NCBI GenBank assembly: GCA_003154055.1
Contig: PMCH01000170.1
Span: forward strand, 1-23,731
Direction: 5' to 3'
DNA length: 23,731 nucleotides
Source: Acidobacteriaceae bacterium
Lineage (GTDB): Bacteria; Acidobacteriota; Terriglobia; Terriglobales; Acidobacteriaceae
A program made the translations under genes and the position numbers. Below the pieces are notes generated by a model. It saw only the letters and a program-made list of their open reading frames with translations, had not been told where the DNA came from and did not search any database. How positions within the stretch are numbered: the stretch's first letter is position 1; each line of letters opens with the position of its first letter. Shown here one piece after another: positions 1-6,722 of this stretch.

Positions 1-2193
1 GCGGTCGAAATCGGCTATCGCGAGGCCAGCGAGGTCATTTTCGAAACCGCTCCGCGTGAAGGCGAAAAGCCGTCGAGGCTTCGCTTCTCGCAGCGCTTCG
101 AGTGCAAGAACGATGGCACCCGGTATGAAGAACCCGAGCCGCGCCTGTTCTCGTTCAACAATCCTTACGGCGCCTGCCCGCGCTGCCAGGGGTTTGGCAA
201 CACTATTGATTTTGACCTCGATCTCGTCATCCCCGACAAATCCAGGACGCTGAATGAAGGCGCGATCGAGCCCTGGACGAAGCCCAAGTACAAACCTCTC
301 TTTACAGAACTCAAGCGGTTTGCCCGCCAAGCCGAGATTCCACTGGATCTGCCATGGTTCGAGCTCGATGCTGAGCACCAAAAGCTGATCGTTGAAGGCG
401 ACGGTCACTTCGGAGGAGTACGCGGCTTCTTCCAGCATCTGGAGCGCAAGAAATACAAGCTGCACGTCCGCGTCTTCCTCAGCCGCTATCGCGGATACTC
501 GGTGTGCTCCACTTGCGGCGGGGCGCGCCTCCGCGCCGAAGCGCGCCAGGTGAAAGTCGAGGACAAAGACATCTGCCAGGTTTGCAGCATGACCGTGGAA
601 GAAGCGGCTCGTTTCTTCGATCAGCTGAAGCTTTCACCCCAGCAGGCCGCCATCGCTGAAAAGCTGCTGGAGGAAATCCAGGAGCGCCTGCTCTTCTTGA
701 ATAACGTCGGCCTCGAATACCTCACGCTCGACCGCCTGTCTTCGACGCTTTCGGGCGGCGAGGCGCAACGCATTCAGCTCGCGACGTCGCTCGGGTCGCG
801 GCTGGTCGGCACGCTTTACGTCCTGGACGAGCCCTCGATCGGACTGCATCCCCGCGACACCGACCGGCTCATTAAAATCCTGCACGACCTGCGCGATCTG
901 GGAAATACGATTTTGGTTGTCGAGCACGATCCCGACATCATGCGCGCCGCCGACCACATTCTTGACCTCGGCCCGGGCGCCGGAGAAAACGGCGGGAAGG
1001 TCGTTGGCGCGGGCACCTACGAAGAAATCAAGAAGCTCCCGCACTCTCTCACCGGGCGCTATCTTGCTAACGAGTTGCACATCCAAATGCCGGCCACGCG
1101 CCGCAAGCCCGGATCGCGGACGATTCGCATCACCGGCGCGCGCGCCCACAACCTCAAGCGCATTGACCTCGAAATTCCGCTCGGTCTGCTGGTCGCCATC
1201 ACCGGCGTGTCAGGCTCCGGCAAATCCACGCTCCTCCATAACGTGCTCTATCAAGCGCTAGCCATCGCCAAGAAGCAGGCCAACAGCGGGCCCTCCGCAG
1301 TCGCCTGGGACAGCGTGGAAGGCGACGAGTATCTCGACGAAGTCGTACTGGTGGACCAGTCGCCTATCGGCCGCACTCCGCGCTCCAATCCGGTCACCTA
1401 TATCAAAGCGTTCGATATCATCCGCGACCAGTTTGCGTCGCTCCCAGAAGCGCAGAAACGCGGATATGCCGCCGGACACTTTTCCTTCAACGTCCCCGGC
1501 GGCCGTTGCGAGAATTGCCAGGGCGATGGCACCGTCACCGTGGAAATGCAATTCCTCGCCGACGTGGAACTCATCTGCGACGAGTGCAAGGGGACGCGCT
1601 ACAAGCCACAGGTGCTCGAGGTTCGCTACAAGGCCAAGAACATCCACGAAGTGCTGAACCTGACGATTCGCGAAGCCCTGAAGTTCTTCGCCGAGGTTCC
1701 GCGGCTGACCGAAAAGCTGCGGGTGCTGGACGAAGTCGGACTCGGCTACCTGCGGCTGGGGCAGTCGGCGACTACACTGTCTGGCGGTGAAGCGCAGCGC
1801 ATGAAGTTGGCCGCCCACCTTCAGCCCGCGGCCCGCGAGGCTCAACGCCGGTCCGAAGGCGGCGGAAACCCAAAGCGCAAGCGTCACATGCTTTACATCT
1901 TCGATGAACCCACTACCGGGCTGCATTTTGATGATGTGAGCAAACTACTTTCCGCTTTCCGGCGTCTGATAGAGGCAGGGGGGTCCATCGTGGTGATCGA
2001 GCACAACCTTGAGGTCATCAAGACGGCCGACTGGGTGATTGACCTCGGCCCCGAAGGCGGCAACCGCGGCGGGACGATCGTTGGTGCGGGCCCGCCGGAA
2101 GCGATCGTCAAGCTGAAGAATTCCTATACCGGAAAATACCTGGCCAGACTACTGAACGGGAACGGCAAGCAGGCAGTAATCAGTAGCCAGTAG
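1..2193 (+). CDS. uvrA: UvrA, excinuclease ABC subunit A (5' end cut off by window)
   Basis: DNA-damage recognition ATPase of nucleotide excision repair; it loads UvrB on lesions. The reading frame is open from base 1 to the TAG at 2191-2193, giving 730 residues against about 940 for full UvrA, so the first Walker A is outside the window. Visible: the CPRCQG half of the first zinc module (bases about 178-195), first signature LSGGEAQRIQLA, Walker B VLDEPSIGLHP, second Walker A GVSGSGKST (about 1204-1230), the CENC...CDEC zinc finger (about 1510-1590), second signature LSGGEAQRMKLA and DEPTTGLHFDD. Between that signature and Walker B there is a basic insert of roughly 20 residues (about 1822-1888) that the common UvrA lacks. 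The last codons run into a CAGTAGTCAGT-type repeat, so the C-terminal tail is probably repeat-derived. Family assignment is certain; consequences of the insert are unknown. Confidence 0.97.
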   Translation, partial: AVEIGYREASEVIFETAPREGEKPSRLRFSQRFECKNDGTRYEEPEPRLFSFNNPYGACPRCQGFGNTIDFDLDLVIPDKSRTLNEGAIEPWTKPKYKPLFTELKRFARQAEIPLDLPWFELDAEHQKLIVEGDGHFGGVRGFFQHLERKKYKLHVRVFLSRYRGYSVCSTCGGARLRAEARQVKVEDKDICQVCSMTVEEAARFFDQLKLSPQQAAIAEKLLEEIQERLLFLNNVGLEYLTLDRLSSTLSGGEAQRIQLATSLGSRLVGTLYVLDEPSIGLHPRDTDRLIKILHDLRDLGNTILVVEHDPDIMRAADHILDLGPGAGENGGKVVGAGTYEEIKKLPHSLTGRYLANELHIQMPATRRKPGSRTIRITGARAHNLKRIDLEIPLGLLVAITGVSGSGKSTLLHNVLYQALAIAKKQANSGPSAVAWDSVEGDEYLDEVVLVDQSPIGRTPRSNPVTYIKAFDIIRDQFASLPEAQKRGYAAGHFSFNVPGGRCENCQGDGTVTVEMQFLADVELICDECKGTRYKPQVLEVRYKAKNIHEVLNLTIREALKFFAEVPRLTEKLRVLDEVGLGYLRLGQSATTLSGGEAQRMKLAAHLQPAAREAQRRSEGGGNPKRKRHMLYIFDEPTTGLHFDDVSKLLSAFRRLIEAGGSIVVIEHNLEVIKTADWVIDLGPEGGNRGGTIVGAGPPEAIVKLKNSYTGKYLARLLNGNGKQAVISSQ

Positions 2194-2205
2194 TCAGTCG
2201 TCGAC
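2173..2205. repeat. Degenerate CAGTAGTCAGT-type repeat
   Basis: Several overlapping units of CAGTA(G)(T/C)CAG cover the end of uvrA and the spacer. A related, more diverged string containing CCAGTACTGGCTACCGG lies at 4558-4590. Such strings recur between genes in Acidobacteriota as far as I recall. No function is visible. Confidence 0.5.
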
Positions 2206-2226
2206 CAGTTTGCTGAGAAGATCAGG

Positions 2227-3534
2227 ATGAATCGTTCGGAAGCCAACGCGATTCTGTTTGTGCTGGTGACCGGCTGCGCCTTCGCCCAAACCCAGACCCA
2301 CACCACTATCCGTCACCATCGCGTCGCGGTCGAAGAGCAGCCTCCTGAAATTGCCCAGGCCGAAAACGCAATCCAGAAAAGTGATTTCGCCGCCGCCGAG
2401 CCTCTGCTGAAGAAAGCCCTCGACCGCGATCCCAGGAACTACTTGGCGTGGTTTGATCTCGCATTCGTACAGAACAAGCTGGGCCGCACGGACGATTCGA
2501 TCCATGCCTACCGCCAGGCCGTCGCCGCCAAGCCCGATGTATTTGAATCCAATCTCAACCTTGGCCTGATGCTTGCCCGCGGCAACAGCCCCGAGGCCGA
2601 GCAATTTCTCCGCGCTGCCACCCGGCTCAAGCCCACCGACCATGTGGAAGAAGGCCAGGCCCGCGCCTGGCTGTCGCTTGGGCACCTGCTCGAAACCCAC
2701 AAGCCCGGCGAAGCGATTGAGGCCTACCAGAAAGCCTCCGCCCTCACTCCGAGAGACCCCGAGCCTCATCTCTCGGCGGGCCTGCTCCAGGAGCGCCAAA
2801 AGAATTTCACCGCGGCGGAAGCGGAATACAAGCAGGTCCTCATTCTGGATCCGCCCTCCACCGAAGCGGTGATTGGCCTCACCAACCTCTATATGAAATC
2901 GGGCCGGGTTGCCGAAGCCGAGCCCCTGCTGCGCCAGCTCGCAGCGCAACGCACCGACGACGCCGGTCTGCATCTGCAACTGGGCCGCGTGCTCGCCGCG
3001 CAAGGCAAGAAGGACGATGCCATCGCCGAACTCCAAGCCGCCTTGAAAATCTCGCCGGGCGATTCCGACGCGCAAGGCGATCTCGCCGACCTGCTCTTCC
3101 AGACCGGGAAACTCCCGGAAGCAGAGAAGGTCTATCGCGACCTGCTGGTGTCTCACGGCAACGACGCTGAACTTCATCAGGCTCTCGGTGAAGCTCTCCT
3201 GAAGCAGAAGCGGTTTCCCGAGGCGCAGGAAGAATTCCTGTTGGCGATCAAGCTCAAGCCCGACCTCGGCGCAGCCTACGGCAGCCTGGCCGTGGCCGCC
3301 GATGAGAACAAGAACTACCCCCTGGCCATCAAGGCGCTGGACGAACGCGCCAGGTTTCTGCCCGAAATGCCGGTGGGCTATTTCTTGCGCGCAACCGCCT
3401 ATGACCACCTGCATGACTTCAAACAGGCTTCGTTGTACTATCACCGCTTCCTGGAAGTGGCCGGGGGGAAGTATCCTGACCAGGAGTGGCAGGCACGCCA
3501 TCGCCTGATCGCAATCGAACCGAAGAAACGCTGA
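2227..3534 (+). CDS. Exported tetratricopeptide-repeat protein
   Basis: 435 residues. The N-terminus has a short hydrophobic export signal (about residues 8-20) ending in VLVTGCAFAQ, compatible with a lipobox (VTGC) or with signal peptidase I cleavage after AFA. From about residue 40 to 420 the chain is a run of 34-residue helical TPR units (A-x2-LL-x3-L..D-P pattern, e.g. AEPLLKKALDRDPRN and AEAEYKQVLILDP). It is probably a periplasmic or membrane-anchored protein-protein scaffold; no catalytic domain is seen. The ATG is preceded by GAGAAG 8 nt upstream. The gene follows uvrA by 33 nt and is followed after 5 nt by the next gene, so it heads or belongs to an operon with the two small exported proteins downstream. 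The binding partner cannot be told from sequence. A long open frame on the opposite strand is a codon-bias shadow. Confidence 0.9.
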   Translation: MNRSEANAILFVLVTGCAFAQTQTHTTIRHHRVAVEEQPPEIAQAENAIQKSDFAAAEPLLKKALDRDPRNYLAWFDLAFVQNKLGRTDDSIHAYRQAVAAKPDVFESNLNLGLMLARGNSPEAEQFLRAATRLKPTDHVEEGQARAWLSLGHLLETHKPGEAIEAYQKASALTPRDPEPHLSAGLLQERQKNFTAAEAEYKQVLILDPPSTEAVIGLTNLYMKSGRVAEAEPLLRQLAAQRTDDAGLHLQLGRVLAAQGKKDDAIAELQAALKISPGDSDAQGDLADLLFQTGKLPEAEKVYRDLLVSHGNDAELHQALGEALLKQKRFPEAQEEFLLAIKLKPDLGAAYGSLAVAADENKNYPLAIKALDERARFLPEMPVGYFLRATAYDHLHDFKQASLYYHRFLEVAGGKYPDQEWQARHRLIAIEPKKR

Positions 3535-3539
3535 ACGCC

Positions 3540-3980
3540 ATGCGCCGACTCGCTATTTCCGTGCTCCTTGCCGCCCTCGCCAGCGCCTGCTGGGCTGCCG
3601 GGGACGAAACCGTGGATCAACTCAAAGCGCGGCTGGAGAACGCGCGCCCCGAGGACCGCATCGGCGTTTGCCTCCAGATTGCGCACCAGCAAATCCGCAA
3701 TGCCGACAAGTTCTATAGCGAAGGCAATGTCGAGCGGGGCCATGCCGCGGTTGAGGACATCGTCACCTACTCCAAGAAGGCGGGCGACGATGCTGCGCAG
3801 TCGAACAAGCACTTAAAAAATGTGGAGATCTCGGTCCGCAAGCTGGCTGAGAAACTGCGCGACATCAAGCGCACGCTCGCCTTGGAGGATCAGCCTCCGA
3901 TCGAGAAGGCGATTGAGGGCATGGAGGCCATCCGAACCACACTGCTCAAGGAGATGTTCCGCAAGGAGAAGAAGAAATGA
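3540..3980 (+). CDS. Small exported helical protein, unknown function
   Basis: 146 residues starting MRRLAISVLLAALASACWA, a clear Sec signal peptide; the reading frame is open further upstream to 3486 but that stretch overlaps the TPR gene and would bury the signal, so the ATG at 3540 is preferred. The mature part is charged and predicted all-helical, ending in KEMFRKEKKK. I do not recognise a family. The start lies 5 nt after the TPR stop and the end overlaps the next start (ATGA), so the three genes are almost certainly one transcription unit. The context suggests an accessory periplasmic or surface complex with the TPR protein; that is inference. Confidence 0.8.
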   Translation: MRRLAISVLLAALASACWAAGDETVDQLKARLENARPEDRIGVCLQIAHQQIRNADKFYSEGNVERGHAAVEDIVTYSKKAGDDAAQSNKHLKNVEISVRKLAEKLRDIKRTLALEDQPPIEKAIEGMEAIRTTLLKEMFRKEKKK

Positions 3981-4504
3981 CGCGCCGTTTTCCAATCGTG
4001 GCGGGCCTGGCCCTGCTGCTGGCCGTCTCACTCAACGGTCAGAAGCGTCACGATCCGCTCAATTCCGCGGAAATCGATCAGCTGCGCGACGCCATGGTCG
4101 AGCCCGACCAGCGTTTGAAGCTTTACGTGAAGTTTGTCCGGGATCGTATTAGTAAATTGGAACAAATGCGTAGCGATCCCAAAACCACGAACCGGCCCGG
4201 CCAGACCCACGACATGCTCGAAGACTTCCTCGCCGTTTACGACGAGCTCAACGACAACGTTGACATGTATGTCGGCCGGAAAGACGACATCCGCAAGCCT
4301 CTGAAAGCCGTCATCGAGGCCGATACCGAGTTCCAATCCCGCCTGCGCGCCATCAAAGACGCCGCCAACACCGACGCCGCCGAAGCCCGCCAGTACGAGT
4401 TCCTCCTGAACAACGCCATCGACACCGTGGACTCGAGCGCCGACGATCACCGGAAAACGGTGGTCGAGGTGGAGGAATACGTAAAGCGCAAGAAGAAGAA
4501 ATAG
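3977..4504 (+). CDS. Small exported helical protein, unknown function
   Basis: 175 residues with N-terminal signal MTRRFPIVAGLALLLAVS followed by LNGQKRHD. The mature chain is charged and probably coiled or helical throughout, with a basic tail VKRKKKK that parallels the KEKKK tail of the preceding protein; the two may be distant paralogues. The start codon overlaps the preceding stop in an ATGA, pointing to translational coupling. No known domain is recognised and no metal-binding or catalytic motif stands out. It is probably co-expressed with the TPR protein at 2227. Confidence 0.8.
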   Translation: MTRRFPIVAGLALLLAVSLNGQKRHDPLNSAEIDQLRDAMVEPDQRLKLYVKFVRDRISKLEQMRSDPKTTNRPGQTHDMLEDFLAVYDELNDNVDMYVGRKDDIRKPLKAVIEADTEFQSRLRAIKDAANTDAAEARQYEFLLNNAIDTVDSSADDHRKTVVEVEEYVKRKKKK

Positions 4505-4557
4505 GAATAGTCCGTTCGGCTCTGAAAAAGAACAGCAGCGAAGGCGGACGCAAAATG

Positions 4558-4590
4558 CCAGTACTGGCTACCGGCCGCTGACCACTGCCC
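4558..4590. repeat. Diverged CAGTA/CTGACCACTG repeat string
   Basis: Contains CCAGTACTGGCTACCGG and CTGACCACTG, a diverged relative of the string at the end of uvrA. It lies between the small exported protein gene and the protease gene, just upstream of the proposed promoter at 4593-4601. Confidence 0.35.
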
Positions 4591-4592
4591 CG

Positions 4593-4601
4593 TGCTAACC
4601 T
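4593..4601 (+). promoter_or_regulatory. Extended -10 for a near-leaderless protease mRNA
   Basis: TGC-TAACCT ends 9 nt before the GTG at 4611, and the gap is pyrimidine-rich with no Shine-Dalgarno. A sigma-70-type start would fall within about 3 nt of the GTG. Confidence 0.45.
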
Positions 4602-4610
4602 TCCCTCACC

Positions 4611-5297
4611 GTGTCCCCCAGGCTGCCCGAAATCTTCCACCAGGCGTACCGCGAACTTCACCCGCGTGCGCCGATTCCCCCCATGCACATCCGCTTCTAC
4701 TCGTTCGTCTCGATCAACAATACGATCCGGCTAAGGCAGGCAGAACTCCACATCCGGCTGTCTGATTTACTGGAGGGCGCGCCCGAACCGGTGCTACACG
4801 CGATAGCGCATATCCTGCTGGCCAAGTTGTACCGCCGGCCGGTAGACCGGGCCCAGAGCGCACGCTACCGCCGCTATCTAGCCAGCCACGACATCACCGC
4901 CAAGGCTCGGCTGATACGCCAGATGCGCGGACGCAAACACATCCACTCCGCCCGTGGACACTATTTCGATCTCGACCAGCTTTTCGAAGACCTCAATCAC
5001 CGCTTCTTTCACGGCCTGATGGGACGCCCCCAACTCACCTGGAGCCGCGACCACGCCCGCAACCGCCTCGGCCACTACGACCCCGCCCACAACACCATCG
5101 TCATCAGTCGCATCTTCGACCATCCCCGCGTCCCACGCTATGTGGTCGAGTACATCCTGTTTCACGAGATGCTGCATTTGAAGCATCCGGTGAAGCTGCG
5201 CGGGAGCCGGCGCTGCGTGCACTCGCGGGAGTTCCTGGCGGAGGAAAAGATGTTTCCGGAACTGGAGACGGCGCAGAAATTCCTGCGGATCCTTTAA
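4611..5297 (+). CDS. SprT-like / DUF45-type zinc metalloprotease with duplicated module
   Basis: 228 residues from a GTG start. The C-terminal half carries a zincin active site, HEMLH at residues 185-189, with a likely third ligand at H204 (HSREF), typical of SprT-like and WLM/DUF45 proteases. The N-terminal half appears to repeat the same fold: HAIAH at 63-67, followed by a similar basic stretch ending YRRYL, aligns with HEMLH ... HSREFL. In the first copy the catalytic Glu is Ala, so that module is probably inactive. The start is supported by the -10 at 4596-4601 and by lack of an upstream SD. The substrate is unknown; SprT relatives act in DNA-protein crosslink repair, and uvrA is nearby, but the link is only suggestive. 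It stands alone between two operons. Confidence 0.85.
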   Translation: MSPRLPEIFHQAYRELHPRAPIPPMHIRFYSFVSINNTIRLRQAELHIRLSDLLEGAPEPVLHAIAHILLAKLYRRPVDRAQSARYRRYLASHDITAKARLIRQMRGRKHIHSARGHYFDLDQLFEDLNHRFFHGLMGRPQLTWSRDHARNRLGHYDPAHNTIVISRIFDHPRVPRYVVEYILFHEMLHLKHPVKLRGSRRCVHSREFLAEEKMFPELETAQKFLRIL

Positions 5298-5352
5298 CGT
5301 CGCGGGGATCCGGAACCGCCCGTGAATCGCCATCTAATGCCCCTATTCCCCA

Positions 5353-5368
5353 TGTGATGCAGATCACA
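5353..5368. promoter_or_regulatory. Crp/Fnr-family palindrome upstream of the iron operon
   Basis: TGTGATGCAGATCACA is a perfect TGTGA-N6-TCACA site. Its centre is about 64 nt upstream of the start point expected from the promoter at 5389-5418, near a class I activator position. Which regulator binds is not known. Confidence 0.65.
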
Positions 5369-5388
5369 ACCAACCGTGATTCTTCGCG

Positions 5389-5418
5389 TTGACCCGCCCC
5401 CCTCCCGCCCCGTATCCT
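5389..5418 (+). promoter_or_regulatory. Candidate promoter of the iron operon
   Basis: TTGACC (5389-5394) and TATCCT (5413-5418) are separated by 18 nt; predicted start is near 5425. The Fur-like box lies immediately downstream, where a bound repressor would block initiation. Confidence 0.5.
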
Positions 5419-5432
5419 ATCCATATTGAAAT

Positions 5433-5447
5433 TGAAATTCATTTTCA
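5433..5447. promoter_or_regulatory. Fur-like operator
   Basis: TGAAATTCATTTTCA is a 7-1-7 inverted repeat (6 of 7 pairs) matching the classical Fur 7-1-7 consensus at 11 of 14 positions. A further TGAAAT unit directly upstream (5427-5432) gives overlapping half-sites, as in many Fur boxes. It overlaps the predicted start of an iron-transport operon, which fits iron repression. Confidence 0.6.
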
Positions 5448-5470
5448 ACTTGGGACGGGTGCCTTCTTAA

Positions 5471-6721
5471 ATGCTCCAGGCCTTTATCATCACGCTCCGC
5501 GAAGGGGTCGAAGCCGCTCTCATCGTCGGCATTACCCTGGCTTATCTGACCAAAATCGGCCGCCAGGACCTCCGAAAATCCGTCTATGCCGCCCTGGGAG
5601 CGGCGTTTGTGGGGTCGATTGGCGTGGCCGTGCTGCTCTCCCGACTGAAGTGGAACCAGGATATTTTCGAAGGCTGGGTCATGCTGGTGGCCGCCTTTTT
5701 CGTCGTCACCATGATCGTCTTCATGATGAAGACCGGCCGCAAGCTCAAAGGTCAGATCGAGGGCAAGGTCGGACTCTTTGCCCGTGGCGATGCCTGGATT
5801 GGCCTGTTTCTTTTTGTCTTTCTGATGGTGCTGCGCGAGGGAGTCGAGACCGTCCTGATCCTCTCCGCCGTCTCGCTGAACTCGAGCGAGCTGATGAGCT
5901 TCATTGGCACAACTCTCGGCGTGGTGGTCGCCGTCGCATTCGGCGTGATGTTCGTCAAAGGCAGCGTCAAGATCAACCTCCAGAAATTTTTCAAAGTGAC
6001 GACCGCGATCCTGTTCCTGGTGGCCGCCCAGCTCGTGATCGCCGGGCTGCACGAACTTTCGGAAAACGGCGTCCTTCCCTCCTCCCGCCAGGAGATGGCT
6101 ATTATTGGCCCGATCGTCCGCAACGATCTGTTCTTCTTCATCACGATTTTTGCCCTGGCCGCGCTCATGGTGCTGTTTGAAATGAAGAGCCGCCAGCCGG
6201 TGGAACTTCCGGAGTCCGGCGCCGCCCGCCGCAAGGCTCTCTGGACTGTCCGTAAGGAACGCCTCTGGATGGCTTCGGTCTATGTCTGCTCCTTCATCTT
6301 CATCGTGATGGTCACCGCCGGATTCATCTACGAGAAGAAGGCCAGCGCGCTCTCGCCGGCGACCGAAGTCACTTTCGTGGACGGTAAAGTCTCCATCCCG
6401 TTGAAGCAGGTTTACGACGGCGAGCTTCATCGCTTCGCAGCCAAGGAAAACGGGATTGAAGTCCGCTTCTGGCTGTATCAGAAGCCCGACGGCAAGATCG
6501 CTACCCTGTTCGACGCGTGCGAAATCTGCGGCGCGGTCGGCTTCTACAAGGGAGCGCAGGGCGTGATCTGCAAGAACTGCGCCGCGCCCATCAATCCGCA
6601 GTCGGTCGGCATGCCCGGCGGCTGCAATCCGATTCCCCTGAAAGCGCAGGTCACCGACGACGCGGTCATTGTCTCGGAGGCGGACGTAGCGGCCGGCAGC
6701 CACTACTTCGAGCAAAGATAG
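5471..6721 (+). CDS. FTR1-family iron permease fused to a DUF2318-type Cys-rich domain
   Basis: 416 residues. The N-terminal part (about 1-240) is an FTR1/EfeU-type iron permease with several membrane segments and two REGVE motifs (residues 10-14 and 122-126), the acidic iron-binding signature of the family. A further membrane helix (about 266-286) leads to a C-terminal domain outside the membrane with CEIC (350-353), C367-x2-C370 and GGCNPIPL (C385), the pattern of DUF2318 proteins that accompany FTR1 in Campylobacter-type iron systems. There the two are separate genes; here they are one chain. The Cys set could bind iron, copper or a cofactor; that is inference. The next gene starts 1 nt after the stop. 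A Fur-like box and a Crp/Fnr site lie upstream. No good SD precedes the ATG. Confidence 0.92.
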   Translation: MLQAFIITLREGVEAALIVGITLAYLTKIGRQDLRKSVYAALGAAFVGSIGVAVLLSRLKWNQDIFEGWVMLVAAFFVVTMIVFMMKTGRKLKGQIEGKVGLFARGDAWIGLFLFVFLMVLREGVETVLILSAVSLNSSELMSFIGTTLGVVVAVAFGVMFVKGSVKINLQKFFKVTTAILFLVAAQLVIAGLHELSENGVLPSSRQEMAIIGPIVRNDLFFFITIFALAALMVLFEMKSRQPVELPESGAARRKALWTVRKERLWMASVYVCSFIFIVMVTAGFIYEKKASALSPATEVTFVDGKVSIPLKQVYDGELHRFAAKENGIEVRFWLYQKPDGKIATLFDACEICGAVGFYKGAQGVICKNCAAPINPQSVGMPGGCNPIPLKAQVTDDAVIVSEADVAAGSHYFEQR

Positions 6722-6722
6722 G

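Noticed and set aside
2194..3501. 435-codon open frame on the minus strand
   Set aside because: Opposite the TPR gene, which has signal peptide and repeats; the antisense frame reflects the regular codon pattern of TPR units.
5298..5470. DtxR-type operator upstream of the iron operon
   Set aside because: No TTAGGTTAG-like inverted repeat is present; only the Fur-like and Crp/Fnr-like sites were found.
5417..6715. 432-codon open frame on the minus strand
   Set aside because: Opposite the FTR1 fusion; His/Asp-rich low-complexity product without any family features.
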